Assembly (NCBI GenBank): GCA_020026275.1
Contig: JAHHQQ010000024.1
Coordinates: forward strand, 1 to 27,160
Origin: Bacteroidales bacterium
Lineage (GTDB): Bacteria > Bacteroidota > Bacteroidia > Bacteroidales > UBA932
DNA: 27,160 bases
Direction: 5' to 3'
Shown here piece after piece: positions 1 to 7,141 of this stretch. The notes beneath the pieces are model-generated. The model was not told the DNA's origin and made no database searches. It saw nothing but the letters and a program-made list of their open reading frames with translations. A program made the translations under genes and the position numbers. Positions within the stretch are counted from its first letter, which is position 1, and each line of letters begins with the position of its first letter.

Positions 1-57
1 GTTATCTGCATTGGATTTTGTTATCTGCATTGGATTTTGTTATCTGCATTGGATTAT
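1..57. repeat. 19-bp tandem repeat, about three copies
   Basis: Positions 1-19 and 20-38 are identical copies of a 19-base unit (gttatctgcattggatttt). A third copy at 39-57 differs only near its end (ttat in place of tttt). The array touches the left edge, so the true copy number is unknown. Its last bases overlap the stop codon (54-56) of the minus-strand phosphodiesterase gene. The unit has no internal dyad and no spacers, so it is neither a CRISPR array nor a hairpin terminator. Confidence 0.9.
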
Positions 58-866
58 TTTACAATTTGATTCTCCCGGCCGCCTAACATTTTGCGGACAA
101 GAAGAGGCTCATTGGTAGTGATGCAGTCAACTCCCAGATCAATCATGTTCTGGATATCTTTTTCAGCATTGACGGTCCATGCGTTGACTGTCATTCCAAG
201 CTCATGGGCTCTCTTTACCCAATCAGGGTTTTTCGTGAAGACACTGTGGTGGTAGTCAAGTCCGTTGATTTTCAACGAATGAAGTTCATCAGGAGAAAGA
301 TTTCCGTTGAGATACTGGTTGGTGAACTGAGGTGCGACGATTGCCAGATGTTTGCAGACAGCAAGGCTGAAGCTGATGAAGATGACTCTGTCAGGATCAT
401 AAAGGCCGTGGTCCATCAATTTCTGGATACAGAGGTCGGTCAGAAGAATGGAACGGGCTTCATTCTCGGCTGGTTTGATTTCAAGAACAAGAACGGTTTT
501 CTTGCTTTTTTCCACCTGTTTGAGGAAAGAGTCAATGTTGGGAAGTTTCTCTCCGTTCTTCAATCTGATGTTTTTCAGATCAGCATAGTTGGTAGAGTTG
601 ATATGCAGTCCATTGATGTCATTGTCATGGTTGACTACAATGAAATTGTCTTTTGTGAGCTGGACATCACATTCATTGCCCCAAAATTCATATTTCTGTG
701 AGAGTTGCAGGGCTTTGATGGAATTCTGTGCCTCTTTGCAGGCTTCAGTTTTCCAAAATCCGCGATGTGCACCGATGGCAATCTTGTTCTGGGCATTTCC
801 ATTGAATGAGAGCAGCATAGAAGCTGTGATAGCAGCAACGGCTATTTTCAGAAGTTTACGTGTCAT
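54..866 (-). CDS. Secreted glycerophosphodiester phosphodiesterase family protein
   Basis: A 270-residue protein predicted to hydrolyse glycerophosphodiesters to glycerol-3-phosphate and an alcohol. Residues 1-25 form a Sec signal peptide ending in Asn-Ala-Gln, so it should act in the periplasm or be exported. GDPD-family marks are visible in order: HRG at 34-36, Asn48-Ser49, the metal-ligand pair Glu65 and Asp67, His80-Asp81 (second catalytic histidine), EIKP at 129-132, AWTVN near 229-233 and TNEP at 251-254. The length fits a one-domain GDPD. The ATG at 866 is followed at once by the signal peptide. The gene is divergent from pgi, and a TAnnTTTG box lies 95 bases upstream. Its stop lies inside a tandem repeat. 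Substrate specificity cannot be read from the sequence; phospholipid head-group recycling is an inference. Confidence 0.88.
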   Translation of the reverse strand: MTRKLLKIAVAAITASMLLSFNGNAQNKIAIGAHRGFWKTEACKEAQNSIKALQLSQKYEFWGNECDVQLTKDNFIVVNHDNDINGLHINSTNYADLKNIRLKNGEKLPNIDSFLKQVEKSKKTVLVLEIKPAENEARSILLTDLCIQKLMDHGLYDPDRVIFISFSLAVCKHLAIVAPQFTNQYLNGNLSPDELHSLKINGLDYHHSVFTKNPDWVKRAHELGMTVNAWTVNAEKDIQNMIDLGVDCITTNEPLLVRKMLGGRENQIVK

Positions 867-960
867 AGTGATATTATAGTTAATTTGTTTTTCTTTTTAG
901 GCATCTTCTTGGGGGGAATTCTTTTTTCTTTTGGAAAAATTGGAAGATGCATTTCGACGT

Positions 961-968
961 CAAATATA
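961..968 (-). promoter_or_regulatory. Putative -7 box for the phosphodiesterase gene
   Basis: The minus strand reads TATATTTG, a full match to the Bacteroidota TAnnTTTG -7 element. It lies 95 bases before the ATG at 866. No convincing -33 TTG was found at the usual distance, so the call rests on the -7 box and its position. Confidence 0.5.
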
Positions 969-979
969 CGAACATTTCG

Positions 980-1009
980 TTGAGTTCTAAGTAATAATAT
1001 TTAAATTTG
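980..1009 (+). promoter_or_regulatory. Bacteroidota-type promoter of pgi
   Basis: TTG at 980-982 and TAAATTTG at 1002-1009 are separated by 19 bases. This matches the Bacteroidota -33/-7 layout recognised by the primary sigma factor of that phylum. The predicted transcript start is near 1015, giving a short leader of about 25 bases before the pgi ATG at 1042. The spacer lies just upstream of the divergent -7 box at 961-968. Confidence 0.65.
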
Positions 1010-1041
1010 TGTCTTAGTGTAAAGACAAAATTTTTAGCAAT

Positions 1042-2376
1042 ATGGTTAATATTGATCTTAAAGGCTGCAATTCTTTTGTAAAGGATGCAGATTACAAAGC
1101 TTATGTTGAGAAGGCATTGACATGTTTCGATGTGTTGGAACAGGAAAATGGAGAAGGAAACGATTTCTTGGGTTGGAAACATCTTCCATCAGAGACTCCG
1201 GAATCTCTAATCGCAGAGTGTGAAGAGGTAAGGGATTCTTGGAAGGCCAAGAATGTGGATTTGGTTATTGTTATCGGTATTGGTGGCTCCTATCTTGGTG
1301 CCCGTTGTGCTGTAGAGGCTCTTTCACATAGCTTCGCTTCCCAACTCAAGAACAAAAACGGAGTGCCGGAGGTTGTTTTTGCTGGCAATAGTCTGTCTGA
1401 GGAGTATCTTGCAGAAATGATGGATTTGGCGGCAGAGCGTAATGTCGCATGTGTTGTCATCTCCAAGTCCGGTACCACTACAGAACCTGCTGTCGCTTTC
1501 CGTATTGTAAAACAGTTCATTGAAGAAAACTATCAAGATGCCGCAGAACGTATTGTCGCCATCACAGATGCAAAGAAGGGTGCGCTCAAGACGCTTGCTG
1601 TCCAGGAAGGTTATAAGACATTTGTCGTTCCAGATAATGTTGGTGGCCGTTTCTCTGTGTTGACTCCAGTGGGTCTTCTTCCAATCGTATTGGCAGGTAT
1701 TGATGTCAGATCCATGCTCGCCGGTGCCAAAGAGATGGAACTGGCTCTTGCCAAGAGAGAGGAATCCAATCCTGCTGTGCAGTATGCTGCCATGCGTAAT
1801 CTGCTTCATTCTGAATATGACAAGTCCACAGAGGTGTTGGTTTCTTACAATCCTAAGTTCATGTATTTGGGTGAGTGGTGGAAACAGCTCTATGGGGAGT
1901 CTGAAGGAAAGGATGGCAAGGGCATTTTCCCTGCATCCGTCAATTTCACAACGGATCTTCATTCTATGGGACAGTTTATCCAAGATGGCGCCAGAATCAT
2001 GTTTGAGACTGTCCTCAATATTGAGAAGAGCAACCGCAGTGTTGTCATCGGAAGTGATGAGCAGAATTTGGATTGCTTGAACTATCTTGCAGGGCAGCAT
2101 GTGGAGCATTGCAATGCAATGGCTCAGCTCGGCACCAAGCTGGCTCATATTGATGGCGGTGTTCCGCAGATTGTCATTTCAATTGATCGTATCAACGAAT
2201 TCAATCTTGGATCTTTGTTCTATTTCTTCGAATTTGCGTGTGGCGTCAGCGCTTATCTGTTGGGCGTCAATCCTTTCAACCAGCCAGGGGTGGAAGCTTA
2301 CAAGAAGAATATGTTCGCTTTGCTTCAGAAGCCAGGCTATGAGGAGCAGGGCAAGGAACTTCGCGCCAGACTTTAA
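1042..2376 (+). CDS. pgi: Glucose-6-phosphate isomerase
   Basis: A 444-residue cytoplasmic enzyme interconverting glucose-6-phosphate and fructose-6-phosphate in glycolysis and gluconeogenesis. It is the short bacterial form of about 445 residues, not the roughly 550-residue E. coli form. Two SIS domains carry the expected motifs: IGIGGSYLGAR (78-88), the phosphate-binding SKSGTTTEP (141-149), signature GGRFSVLTPVG (201-211), the catalytic-base region GESEGKDGKG (285-294, Glu286/Glu288), His307 in TDLHSMGQ, and the C-terminal signature around GVEAYKKNM (416-424) with the catalytic lysine. A promoter lies directly upstream and a strong hairpin terminator directly downstream, so it is probably a single-gene transcript. 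No Shine-Dalgarno sequence is seen, as is usual for the phylum. Confidence 0.97.
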   Translation: MVNIDLKGCNSFVKDADYKAYVEKALTCFDVLEQENGEGNDFLGWKHLPSETPESLIAECEEVRDSWKAKNVDLVIVIGIGGSYLGARCAVEALSHSFASQLKNKNGVPEVVFAGNSLSEEYLAEMMDLAAERNVACVVISKSGTTTEPAVAFRIVKQFIEENYQDAAERIVAITDAKKGALKTLAVQEGYKTFVVPDNVGGRFSVLTPVGLLPIVLAGIDVRSMLAGAKEMELALAKREESNPAVQYAAMRNLLHSEYDKSTEVLVSYNPKFMYLGEWWKQLYGESEGKDGKGIFPASVNFTTDLHSMGQFIQDGARIMFETVLNIEKSNRSVVIGSDEQNLDCLNYLAGQHVEHCNAMAQLGTKLAHIDGGVPQIVISIDRINEFNLGSLFYFFEFACGVSAYLLGVNPFNQPGVEAYKKNMFALLQKPGYEEQGKELRARL

Positions 2377-2396
2377 ACTGCTCCGATGGAGCAGAT

Positions 2397-2437
2397 AGAA
2401 AGCGCGGTCCGGTATCATCTGCCGGACCGCGCTTTCT
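2397..2437. terminator. Bidirectional intrinsic terminator between pgi and the lipoprotein gene
   Basis: A perfect 16-bp GC-rich inverted repeat (2397-2412 with 2422-2437) around a 9-base loop, followed on the plus strand by a T-rich stretch. It begins 20 bases after the pgi stop and ends 17 bases before the stop of the convergent lipoprotein gene, so it can serve both. Its stem closely resembles the one at 8253-8293. Confidence 0.88.
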
Positions 2438-2454
2438 GTTTTCGTCTGACCAGA

Positions 2455-3609
2455 TCATTTCTTTCGGAGGGTGGTCTGTGCCTTCTTGTGTCGGCTCGCC
2501 TTCTGGATGTGGTTGCTTTGCGTTCTTTCAGCGGCTGTCTCTTCAGTACTGTAGGCCTGTACTCTGTACATGGGATATGGCAGTTCCGGTACAATGCCGT
2601 TGTAGGTCAATATCGGCAAATCTTCATTTTCAGGAATGTCCTTCAAATGCATGAAATTGAACGTGAAAGGATACATATGTCCATCAATTTCGGTTTCAGA
2701 GATGACACCGTTCACGATAGTCTTGTCTTTTCTGTCAGGATAAGAAGCCTTGGCAATCGTGCTTGGACCGATGACGGTGAACTGATCGAGGACTTGCCCG
2801 TTTGGCTGATAATAGAAACTGCCACAGAACATGATGTCATACCAATTTTTCTTTTCGTCCTGAAAATTTCCAAGAATTTGGTTATAGAAAACCATGTCTC
2901 CATTTTTTCGGTCAAAATCTGTCAGGATGATGTAGTTTTCAGTATCTGGAACATTCCCTTCCCAGCCGGAGATGGCAAAAGTGTAATTGGGCTCATCTTG
3001 ACGGATATGTATTTTGTAACGGTTCCGCTGGTCACCAATTTCCCATATTCCCAACCAGTTCATGTATTCGATGGTCGGATTTTCAGCATTGATGCGGAAC
3101 TGGAGCACTTGATAATCACCGCTCAGTTTTCCATCATTCCACATTCCAAAGCAGTAGGCGAACCACCAGCCGGAATTCAGTCGGTTGAATTCGATGGTGT
3201 TGGTTCCATGCAGAAGCTCCTTGTCCAGATCAATATATCCGTCTTGGTCATCTGAGATTAAATTCTTTGCCTGATCTTTGATTCTTTCAAAGATGCTTCC
3301 GTTGTAGTTGTTCCTGAGTTCTTGTTCTGAAATGATGTCCATGTAGTAGGTCATCCGGTCATTGGGCGGAATTTGTATCCTGAAAGGGTCAACATAGACA
3401 TCCCGGCCGTTTTCCATGACCGCGAATCTTCTTTCCGGTGAAATCTTCCATGTATTGTTCTGATAGAAGTTTACCTTATTGATGTCATAGTCTGGCAGGG
3501 ACGGTGGGGTGACAGGCCGTTCCATTCCAATATCCAGGATGCCGATGCATGATACAGATGAGATCATGCTTATCAGCAGCATGGCTGTTCCGAATAAAAA
3601 TCTTTTCAT
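2455..3609 (-). CDS. Hypothetical lipoprotein, unrecognised family
   Basis: A 384-residue protein I do not recognise. The start chosen is the ATG at 3609, because it opens directly on a signal sequence (MKRFLFG, then a hydrophobic run) ending in Ser-Val-Ser-Cys with Cys21 as the likely lipidation site. The longer in-frame start would overlap the upstream gene. The mature part is rich in aromatic residues, Asn and Asp and has no obvious catalytic motif, which suggests beta-rich surface or periplasmic domains. The last 30 or so residues are basic (Lys/Arg/His/Gln). It follows the CoA-transferase gene by 17 bases on the same strand, so the two are probably co-transcribed, although the functional link is unclear. 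The strong terminator at 2397-2437 ends the unit. Confidence 0.75.
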   Translation of the reverse strand: MKRFLFGTAMLLISMISSVSCIGILDIGMERPVTPPSLPDYDINKVNFYQNNTWKISPERRFAVMENGRDVYVDPFRIQIPPNDRMTYYMDIISEQELRNNYNGSIFERIKDQAKNLISDDQDGYIDLDKELLHGTNTIEFNRLNSGWWFAYCFGMWNDGKLSGDYQVLQFRINAENPTIEYMNWLGIWEIGDQRNRYKIHIRQDEPNYTFAISGWEGNVPDTENYIILTDFDRKNGDMVFYNQILGNFQDEKKNWYDIMFCGSFYYQPNGQVLDQFTVIGPSTIAKASYPDRKDKTIVNGVISETEIDGHMYPFTFNFMHLKDIPENEDLPILTYNGIVPELPYPMYRVQAYSTEETAAERTQSNHIQKASRHKKAQTTLRKK

Positions 3610-3626
3610 TACATTCTTTTTTTCTG

Positions 3627-4928
3627 TCAAATGCTGAAATTGTGCCAATGAGGGCCAAATCGTTCAAAAGCTTCCCTGTCCAGCATTTCTCTGTCGTCAG
3701 GATGGGCGATGTTGATCATCAGCTTGGCACGCTGCTGGAGCGATTTGCCGTAGAGATCCACCGAACCATATTCGGTGACAATATAATGTGCATCTGCACG
3801 TGGGGTAACGACCCCGGCACCCGGATTTAGGGTGGAGACAATCTTGTTCTTGCCATTTTTGGTTCTGGAAGCGAAGGCGGTCAATGATTTTCCTCCTTCA
3901 GACATGGTCGCGCCTTTGACGAAATCCACTTGTCCGCCGGTTCCGGAAAAAATGCGTGTTCCGATGGAATCTGCACAGATTTGTCCGGTTAAATCCACTT
4001 CTGTTGCAGAGTTGATGGCAATCATATTCGGATTCTGGGCAATGGTCCAAGGGTCGTTGGTATACTTGATGTCTTTCATGAGGACATTCGGATTATGGTC
4101 GATGAAATTATAGACATCATTGGAACCTAGCAGGAAAGAAGCGACGACTTTACCGGTATCGATCTTCTTGTTGGCACCATTTACAACTCCCATCTTGATT
4201 AGTTTCAAAATGCCGTCTGCGAACATTTCGGTGTGGACACCGAGATTCTTGTGATGAGTCAGTTGAGTTGCCAAGGCATTTGGCAGAGCTCCGATACCCA
4301 TCTGGAGACAGGCTCCATCCGGTACCAGTTCCGCACAATTTTTGCCGATGAGCACTTCGGTAGGGGTCGGCTCTGCGAATTGGGCCGTGACCAGAGGGGT
4401 GTCATCTTCCACGAAATAATCAAACAGGTCTGTGGAAACCAGGTCTCCGTAGGCATAAGGGACGTTCTTGTTGACAACGGCAATGGCTTTTTCAGCAGAC
4501 TCGACGGCTGCCAGGGAGCAGTCTACAGAGGTGCCGAGAGAGACATAACCATTTTCATCGGGAAGAGATACCTGGACCATGGCGACGTCGCATTTCAGAG
4601 CTCCGCTTCTGTACAATTTTTGAGATTCACCCAAATGGACCGGAAGGTAGTCGGCATAACCGGCATTGACATTTTTCCGGACATTTGGCCCGACAAAGAA
4701 ACCTTGGTCAAAGAATATTCCGGCATATTTGGGTTCAGAATAAGGTGCAGGACCTTCTGTGTGGAAATGGTGAAATCGGATATCTTCAATTTCACCGGCA
4801 TCTGCCCGACGGCAAAGTGCCTGGATGAGAATATGTGGAACACTGGCGACACTGCTGAGATGGATGTGGTCATGGGATTTGACGATCCTTACGGCCTCGT
4901 CTGCTGATACGTAGTGAATCTGTTTCAT
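3627..4928 (-). CDS. Acetyl-CoA hydrolase/transferase family protein
   Basis: A 433-residue cytoplasmic enzyme of the acetyl-CoA hydrolase / 4-hydroxybutyrate CoA-transferase family. It would move CoA between acyl groups through a glutamyl-CoA thioester. Visible marks: SVASVPH near 26-32, LQMGIGALPNA (208-218), the catalytic glutamate Glu234 in HTEM, GTGGQVDF with a following KGA, SATEVDLTGQ, and the C-terminal VTEYG...GKSLQQRA...IAHPD block. The length matches Cat1/AbfT-like members. Possible roles in a fermenting Bacteroidales include acetate formation from acetyl-CoA with succinate as acceptor, or butyrate/4-hydroxybutyrate handling. The sequence alone does not settle which acyl group is used. 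A TATCTTTG box lies 43 bases upstream; the lipoprotein gene follows after 17 bases. Confidence 0.87.
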   Translation of the reverse strand: MKQIHYVSADEAVRIVKSHDHIHLSSVASVPHILIQALCRRADAGEIEDIRFHHFHTEGPAPYSEPKYAGIFFDQGFFVGPNVRKNVNAGYADYLPVHLGESQKLYRSGALKCDVAMVQVSLPDENGYVSLGTSVDCSLAAVESAEKAIAVVNKNVPYAYGDLVSTDLFDYFVEDDTPLVTAQFAEPTPTEVLIGKNCAELVPDGACLQMGIGALPNALATQLTHHKNLGVHTEMFADGILKLIKMGVVNGANKKIDTGKVVASFLLGSNDVYNFIDHNPNVLMKDIKYTNDPWTIAQNPNMIAINSATEVDLTGQICADSIGTRIFSGTGGQVDFVKGATMSEGGKSLTAFASRTKNGKNKIVSTLNPGAGVVTPRADAHYIVTEYGSVDLYGKSLQQRAKLMINIAHPDDREMLDREAFERFGPHWHNFSI

Positions 4929-4970
4929 TGGAATATTATATAGTGTTGATAAATGTTATTTTCAATTTTC

Positions 4971-4978
4971 CAAAGATA
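4971..4978 (-). promoter_or_regulatory. Putative -7 box for the CoA-transferase operon
   Basis: The minus strand reads TATCTTTG, a full TAnnTTTG match, 43 bases before the ATG at 4928. A clear -33 element is not visible. The same octamer stands before fabK, the aminotransferase gene and rimP. Confidence 0.5.
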
Positions 4979-4989
4979 ATCAATTTTAG

Positions 4990-4997
4990 TAATTTTG
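4990..4997 (+). promoter_or_regulatory. Putative -7 box for mazG
   Basis: TAATTTTG matches TAnnTTTG, 14 bases before the mazG ATG at 5012. This predicts a very short leader. The upstream -33 element is weak. It is divergent from the box at 4971-4978. Confidence 0.4.
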
Positions 4998-5011
4998 TAT
5001 AAAAGATAATC

Positions 5012-5839
5012 ATGTCAGATATGCATACGAAAGAGGAAAAACTAGATCAGTTTGGTCGCCTTCTGGATATTATGGATAAGTTGAGAGAAAAATGTCCATG
5101 GAATGCGGCCCAGTCATTTGATACACTGCGGACAATGAGCCTGGAAGAGGTTTATGAACTGAGCGATGCCATTATGAAACACAATGATGCAGATATCCGT
5201 AAAGAATTGGGTGATATTATGTTGCATCTGGTTTTCTACTCCCGCATAGCGCAGGAAGAGGGAAAATTTGATGTGGCAGATGTGATTGATGGAGTGTGTG
5301 AGAAGATGATTTACCGTCATCCTCATGTGTTCTCCACTGTCAAGGTGGAAGATGCAGAGGAAGTGTCCCTCAATTGGGAAATGCTCAAGACCAGGGAAAA
5401 AGGAGGCAACAAGACTGTCCTGTCTGGTATTCCAGATGCCATGCCACCAATCTTGAAAGCTCATTCCATGCAGGATAAGGCGAGAGGGGTCGGATTTGAC
5501 TGGGAAGAAAAACAGCAGGTATGGGATAAGGTAAAAGAGGAAAGAGATGAACTGCAGGTAGAGTTTGAGGCAGTGGACAGAGCCAGTAATGAAGAGGAAA
5601 GAACAGCTGCCATGGATCGGGCAGAAGATGAATTGGGAGATTTCATGTTTGCCGCAATCAATGCTGCCAGACTTTATGGAATCAATCCGGACAAGGCGTT
5701 GAACCGGGCATGTGATAAGTTCCGCAGACGTTTTACTTATCTGGAAGAGCAGACTATCCGCAAGGGACGTAACTTGACGGACATGACCTTGGCTGAAATG
5801 GATGCCATTTGGGATGAAGGGAAGTCAAAGGGATTATAG
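5012..5839 (+). CDS. mazG: Nucleoside triphosphate pyrophosphohydrolase MazG
   Basis: A 275-residue cytoplasmic enzyme that hydrolyses (d)NTPs to NMP and pyrophosphate, usually seen as house-cleaning of non-canonical nucleotides. It is the full-length two-repeat form. The first MazG domain carries the metal-binding EExxE at Glu45, Glu46 and Glu49 and ELGD at 65-68; the preceding CPW (28-30) and following RHPHVF (102-107) are family hallmarks. The second domain carries EERDE (176-180) and DELGD (206-210). The start ATG at 5012 follows a TAATTTTG box; a second ATG lies three codons in. It runs in the same direction as the GNAT-like gene and prfA, but a 139-base gap with its own possible promoter separates it from them. 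Confidence 0.95.
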   Translation: MSDMHTKEEKLDQFGRLLDIMDKLREKCPWNAAQSFDTLRTMSLEEVYELSDAIMKHNDADIRKELGDIMLHLVFYSRIAQEEGKFDVADVIDGVCEKMIYRHPHVFSTVKVEDAEEVSLNWEMLKTREKGGNKTVLSGIPDAMPPILKAHSMQDKARGVGFDWEEKQQVWDKVKEERDELQVEFEAVDRASNEEERTAAMDRAEDELGDFMFAAINAARLYGINPDKALNRACDKFRRRFTYLEEQTIRKGRNLTDMTLAEMDAIWDEGKSKGL

Positions 5840-5891
5840 GTCATCCTGTCAATCGCCACCTTGAACATTTCGGATTTTCCAGTGATTTTAG

Positions 5892-5899
5892 TATATTTG
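5892..5899 (+). promoter_or_regulatory. Putative -7 box for the GNAT-like gene and prfA
   Basis: TATATTTG matches TAnnTTTG, 79 bases before the ATG at 5979. An inverse-oriented match (CAAATTTA, 5901-5908) sits one base downstream, making a near-palindrome. No good -33 element is seen at the normal distance. Confidence 0.4.
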
Positions 5900-5978
5900 C
5901 CAAATTTATATTTTGTCAGCAGTCCTTTCGGCACAAATAGAGATGTATTGAAAGTTTTGTCATACTAATGAAAAAGAT

Positions 5979-7100
5979 ATGCCTGGGTATAAAATCGTAG
6001 AGGTTCGGAGCAAGAAGGAGTTGAAACAATTCATCCAGTTTCCTGATGATTTGTACAAGGATTGTAAGCAATATGTTCCTGCTTTGCATTCAGATCAGAA
6101 GTATAGTCTTGCCAAGGTTTCCAGTCTGACCTATTGTTCTCGAAAAATGTGGTTGGTATATGACGGAAAGAAGGTGGTCGGCAGAATTTGTGGGATGATC
6201 AATCCTCATTACAATGAGCGTTACAAGACAAAGAGAGCTCGCTTCGGATGGTTTGATACAATCAACGATCTTGCGGTGGCCAGACTTTTGTTGGAAACTG
6301 CGGAGGCTTGGGCCAAGGAAAATGGTATGGACGAAATCCATGGACCTTTGTACTATAACACCTTGGGAAAACAGGGAATGGTAGTGGAAGGTTTCGAGAA
6401 TACGCCTCCATTCAATTGTCTGTACAATTATGCATATTACAATGATTTGGTGACAGCATTGGGCTATACGAAGGAGGTGGACTGGGTCCAGTATCGTTTG
6501 AGAGCCGATCAGGGAGCCGCCCCAAAATTGCGCAGGGTTTCAGACCTGTTGACAGAAAAATATAAATTGCATGAAGGCAATCTCAATGAACTGAAGAAAG
6601 ACAAGGCGATGGTGAGGGAATTTTTCCATATATACAATGCCAGTTTTTCTAAAAGCGTATATAATTTCATTCCTTTCACGCAGGAGGAGATGGATGAAGA
6701 AGCAGCGAGTGTCATGCCTTACGTCAATGACAGAGTCAGTTCTGTCGTGATGGACAAAGATGAAAAGTTGATTGCATTTGGCATATCTTTTCCAAGCATT
6801 TCTGAGGCGTTGAAAAAGTGCAAAGGTCACCTGTTTCCGTTCGGATGGATTTATCTTCTGAAGGCGATGAGAGACTATAGCAATGTGGACATGATGTTGA
6901 CTGGAGCTGTGCCAGAATGGCAGAATACCGGAGTTTCTTCAATTTTCCATTGTCTGATTGCAGATAAGTTCAAGGCCAATGGGAGCAAATGGGCTGTCAC
7001 CAATCCTCAGATTGAGACCAACGGGGCAGTCAATATCTGGAACCGTTACCAGGATTGTGAACTCTATATAAGACGTCGCTGTTACATCAAATCCATATAG
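5979..7100 (+). CDS. GNAT-like conserved hypothetical protein
   Basis: A 373-residue soluble protein of a conserved bacterial hypothetical family that I place among tandem GNAT-fold acyltransferases (YghO-like). The N-terminal half shows a GNAT-like order: a strand region with VGRICGMINPHYNE (near 67-80), a second with RFGWFDTIND (near 88-97), then a helix LLETAEAWAKENGM. These are typical of proteins that bring an acyl-CoA to an amine. The C-terminal half (from about 190) looks like a second, degenerate copy, ending with TNPQIETNGAVNIWNRY, which resembles the closing helix-turn of GNAT domains. No substrate can be assigned. The ATG at 5979 is preceded by an A/G-rich stretch. prfA follows after 41 bases with no terminator between, so co-transcription is likely. 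Confidence 0.7.
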   Translation: MPGYKIVEVRSKKELKQFIQFPDDLYKDCKQYVPALHSDQKYSLAKVSSLTYCSRKMWLVYDGKKVVGRICGMINPHYNERYKTKRARFGWFDTINDLAVARLLLETAEAWAKENGMDEIHGPLYYNTLGKQGMVVEGFENTPPFNCLYNYAYYNDLVTALGYTKEVDWVQYRLRADQGAAPKLRRVSDLLTEKYKLHEGNLNELKKDKAMVREFFHIYNASFSKSVYNFIPFTQEEMDEEAASVMPYVNDRVSSVVMDKDEKLIAFGISFPSISEALKKCKGHLFPFGWIYLLKAMRDYSNVDMMLTGAVPEWQNTGVSSIFHCLIADKFKANGSKWAVTNPQIETNGAVNIWNRYQDCELYIRRRCYIKSI

Positions 7101-7141
7101 AAGTACATTATAAAAAAGAAAGTAAGAGAATTCAAGCATCT

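Noticed and set aside
1..57. CRISPR-like start of an array
   Set aside because: The copies are directly adjacent with no unique spacers, and no cas gene is present.
204..701. 165-residue open frame on the plus strand
   Set aside because: It lies antisense inside the phosphodiesterase gene, whose catalytic motifs are all on the minus strand.
1324..2148. 274-residue open frame opposite pgi
   Set aside because: It is a shadow of the pgi coding frame; its protein shows no recognisable motifs, while pgi has all of its own.
2386..3255. 289-residue plus-strand frame opposite the lipoprotein gene
   Set aside because: It begins inside the pgi terminator and crosses it. The minus-strand frame has a signal peptide and lipobox, so it is the real gene.
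3610..3648. Longer start for the lipoprotein gene
   Set aside because: It would overlap the CoA-transferase gene and place 13 charged residues before the signal sequence.
5968..6000. 10-codon open frame overlapping the start of the GNAT-like gene
   Set aside because: It is very short with no conserved feature; a leader peptide is possible but not supported.
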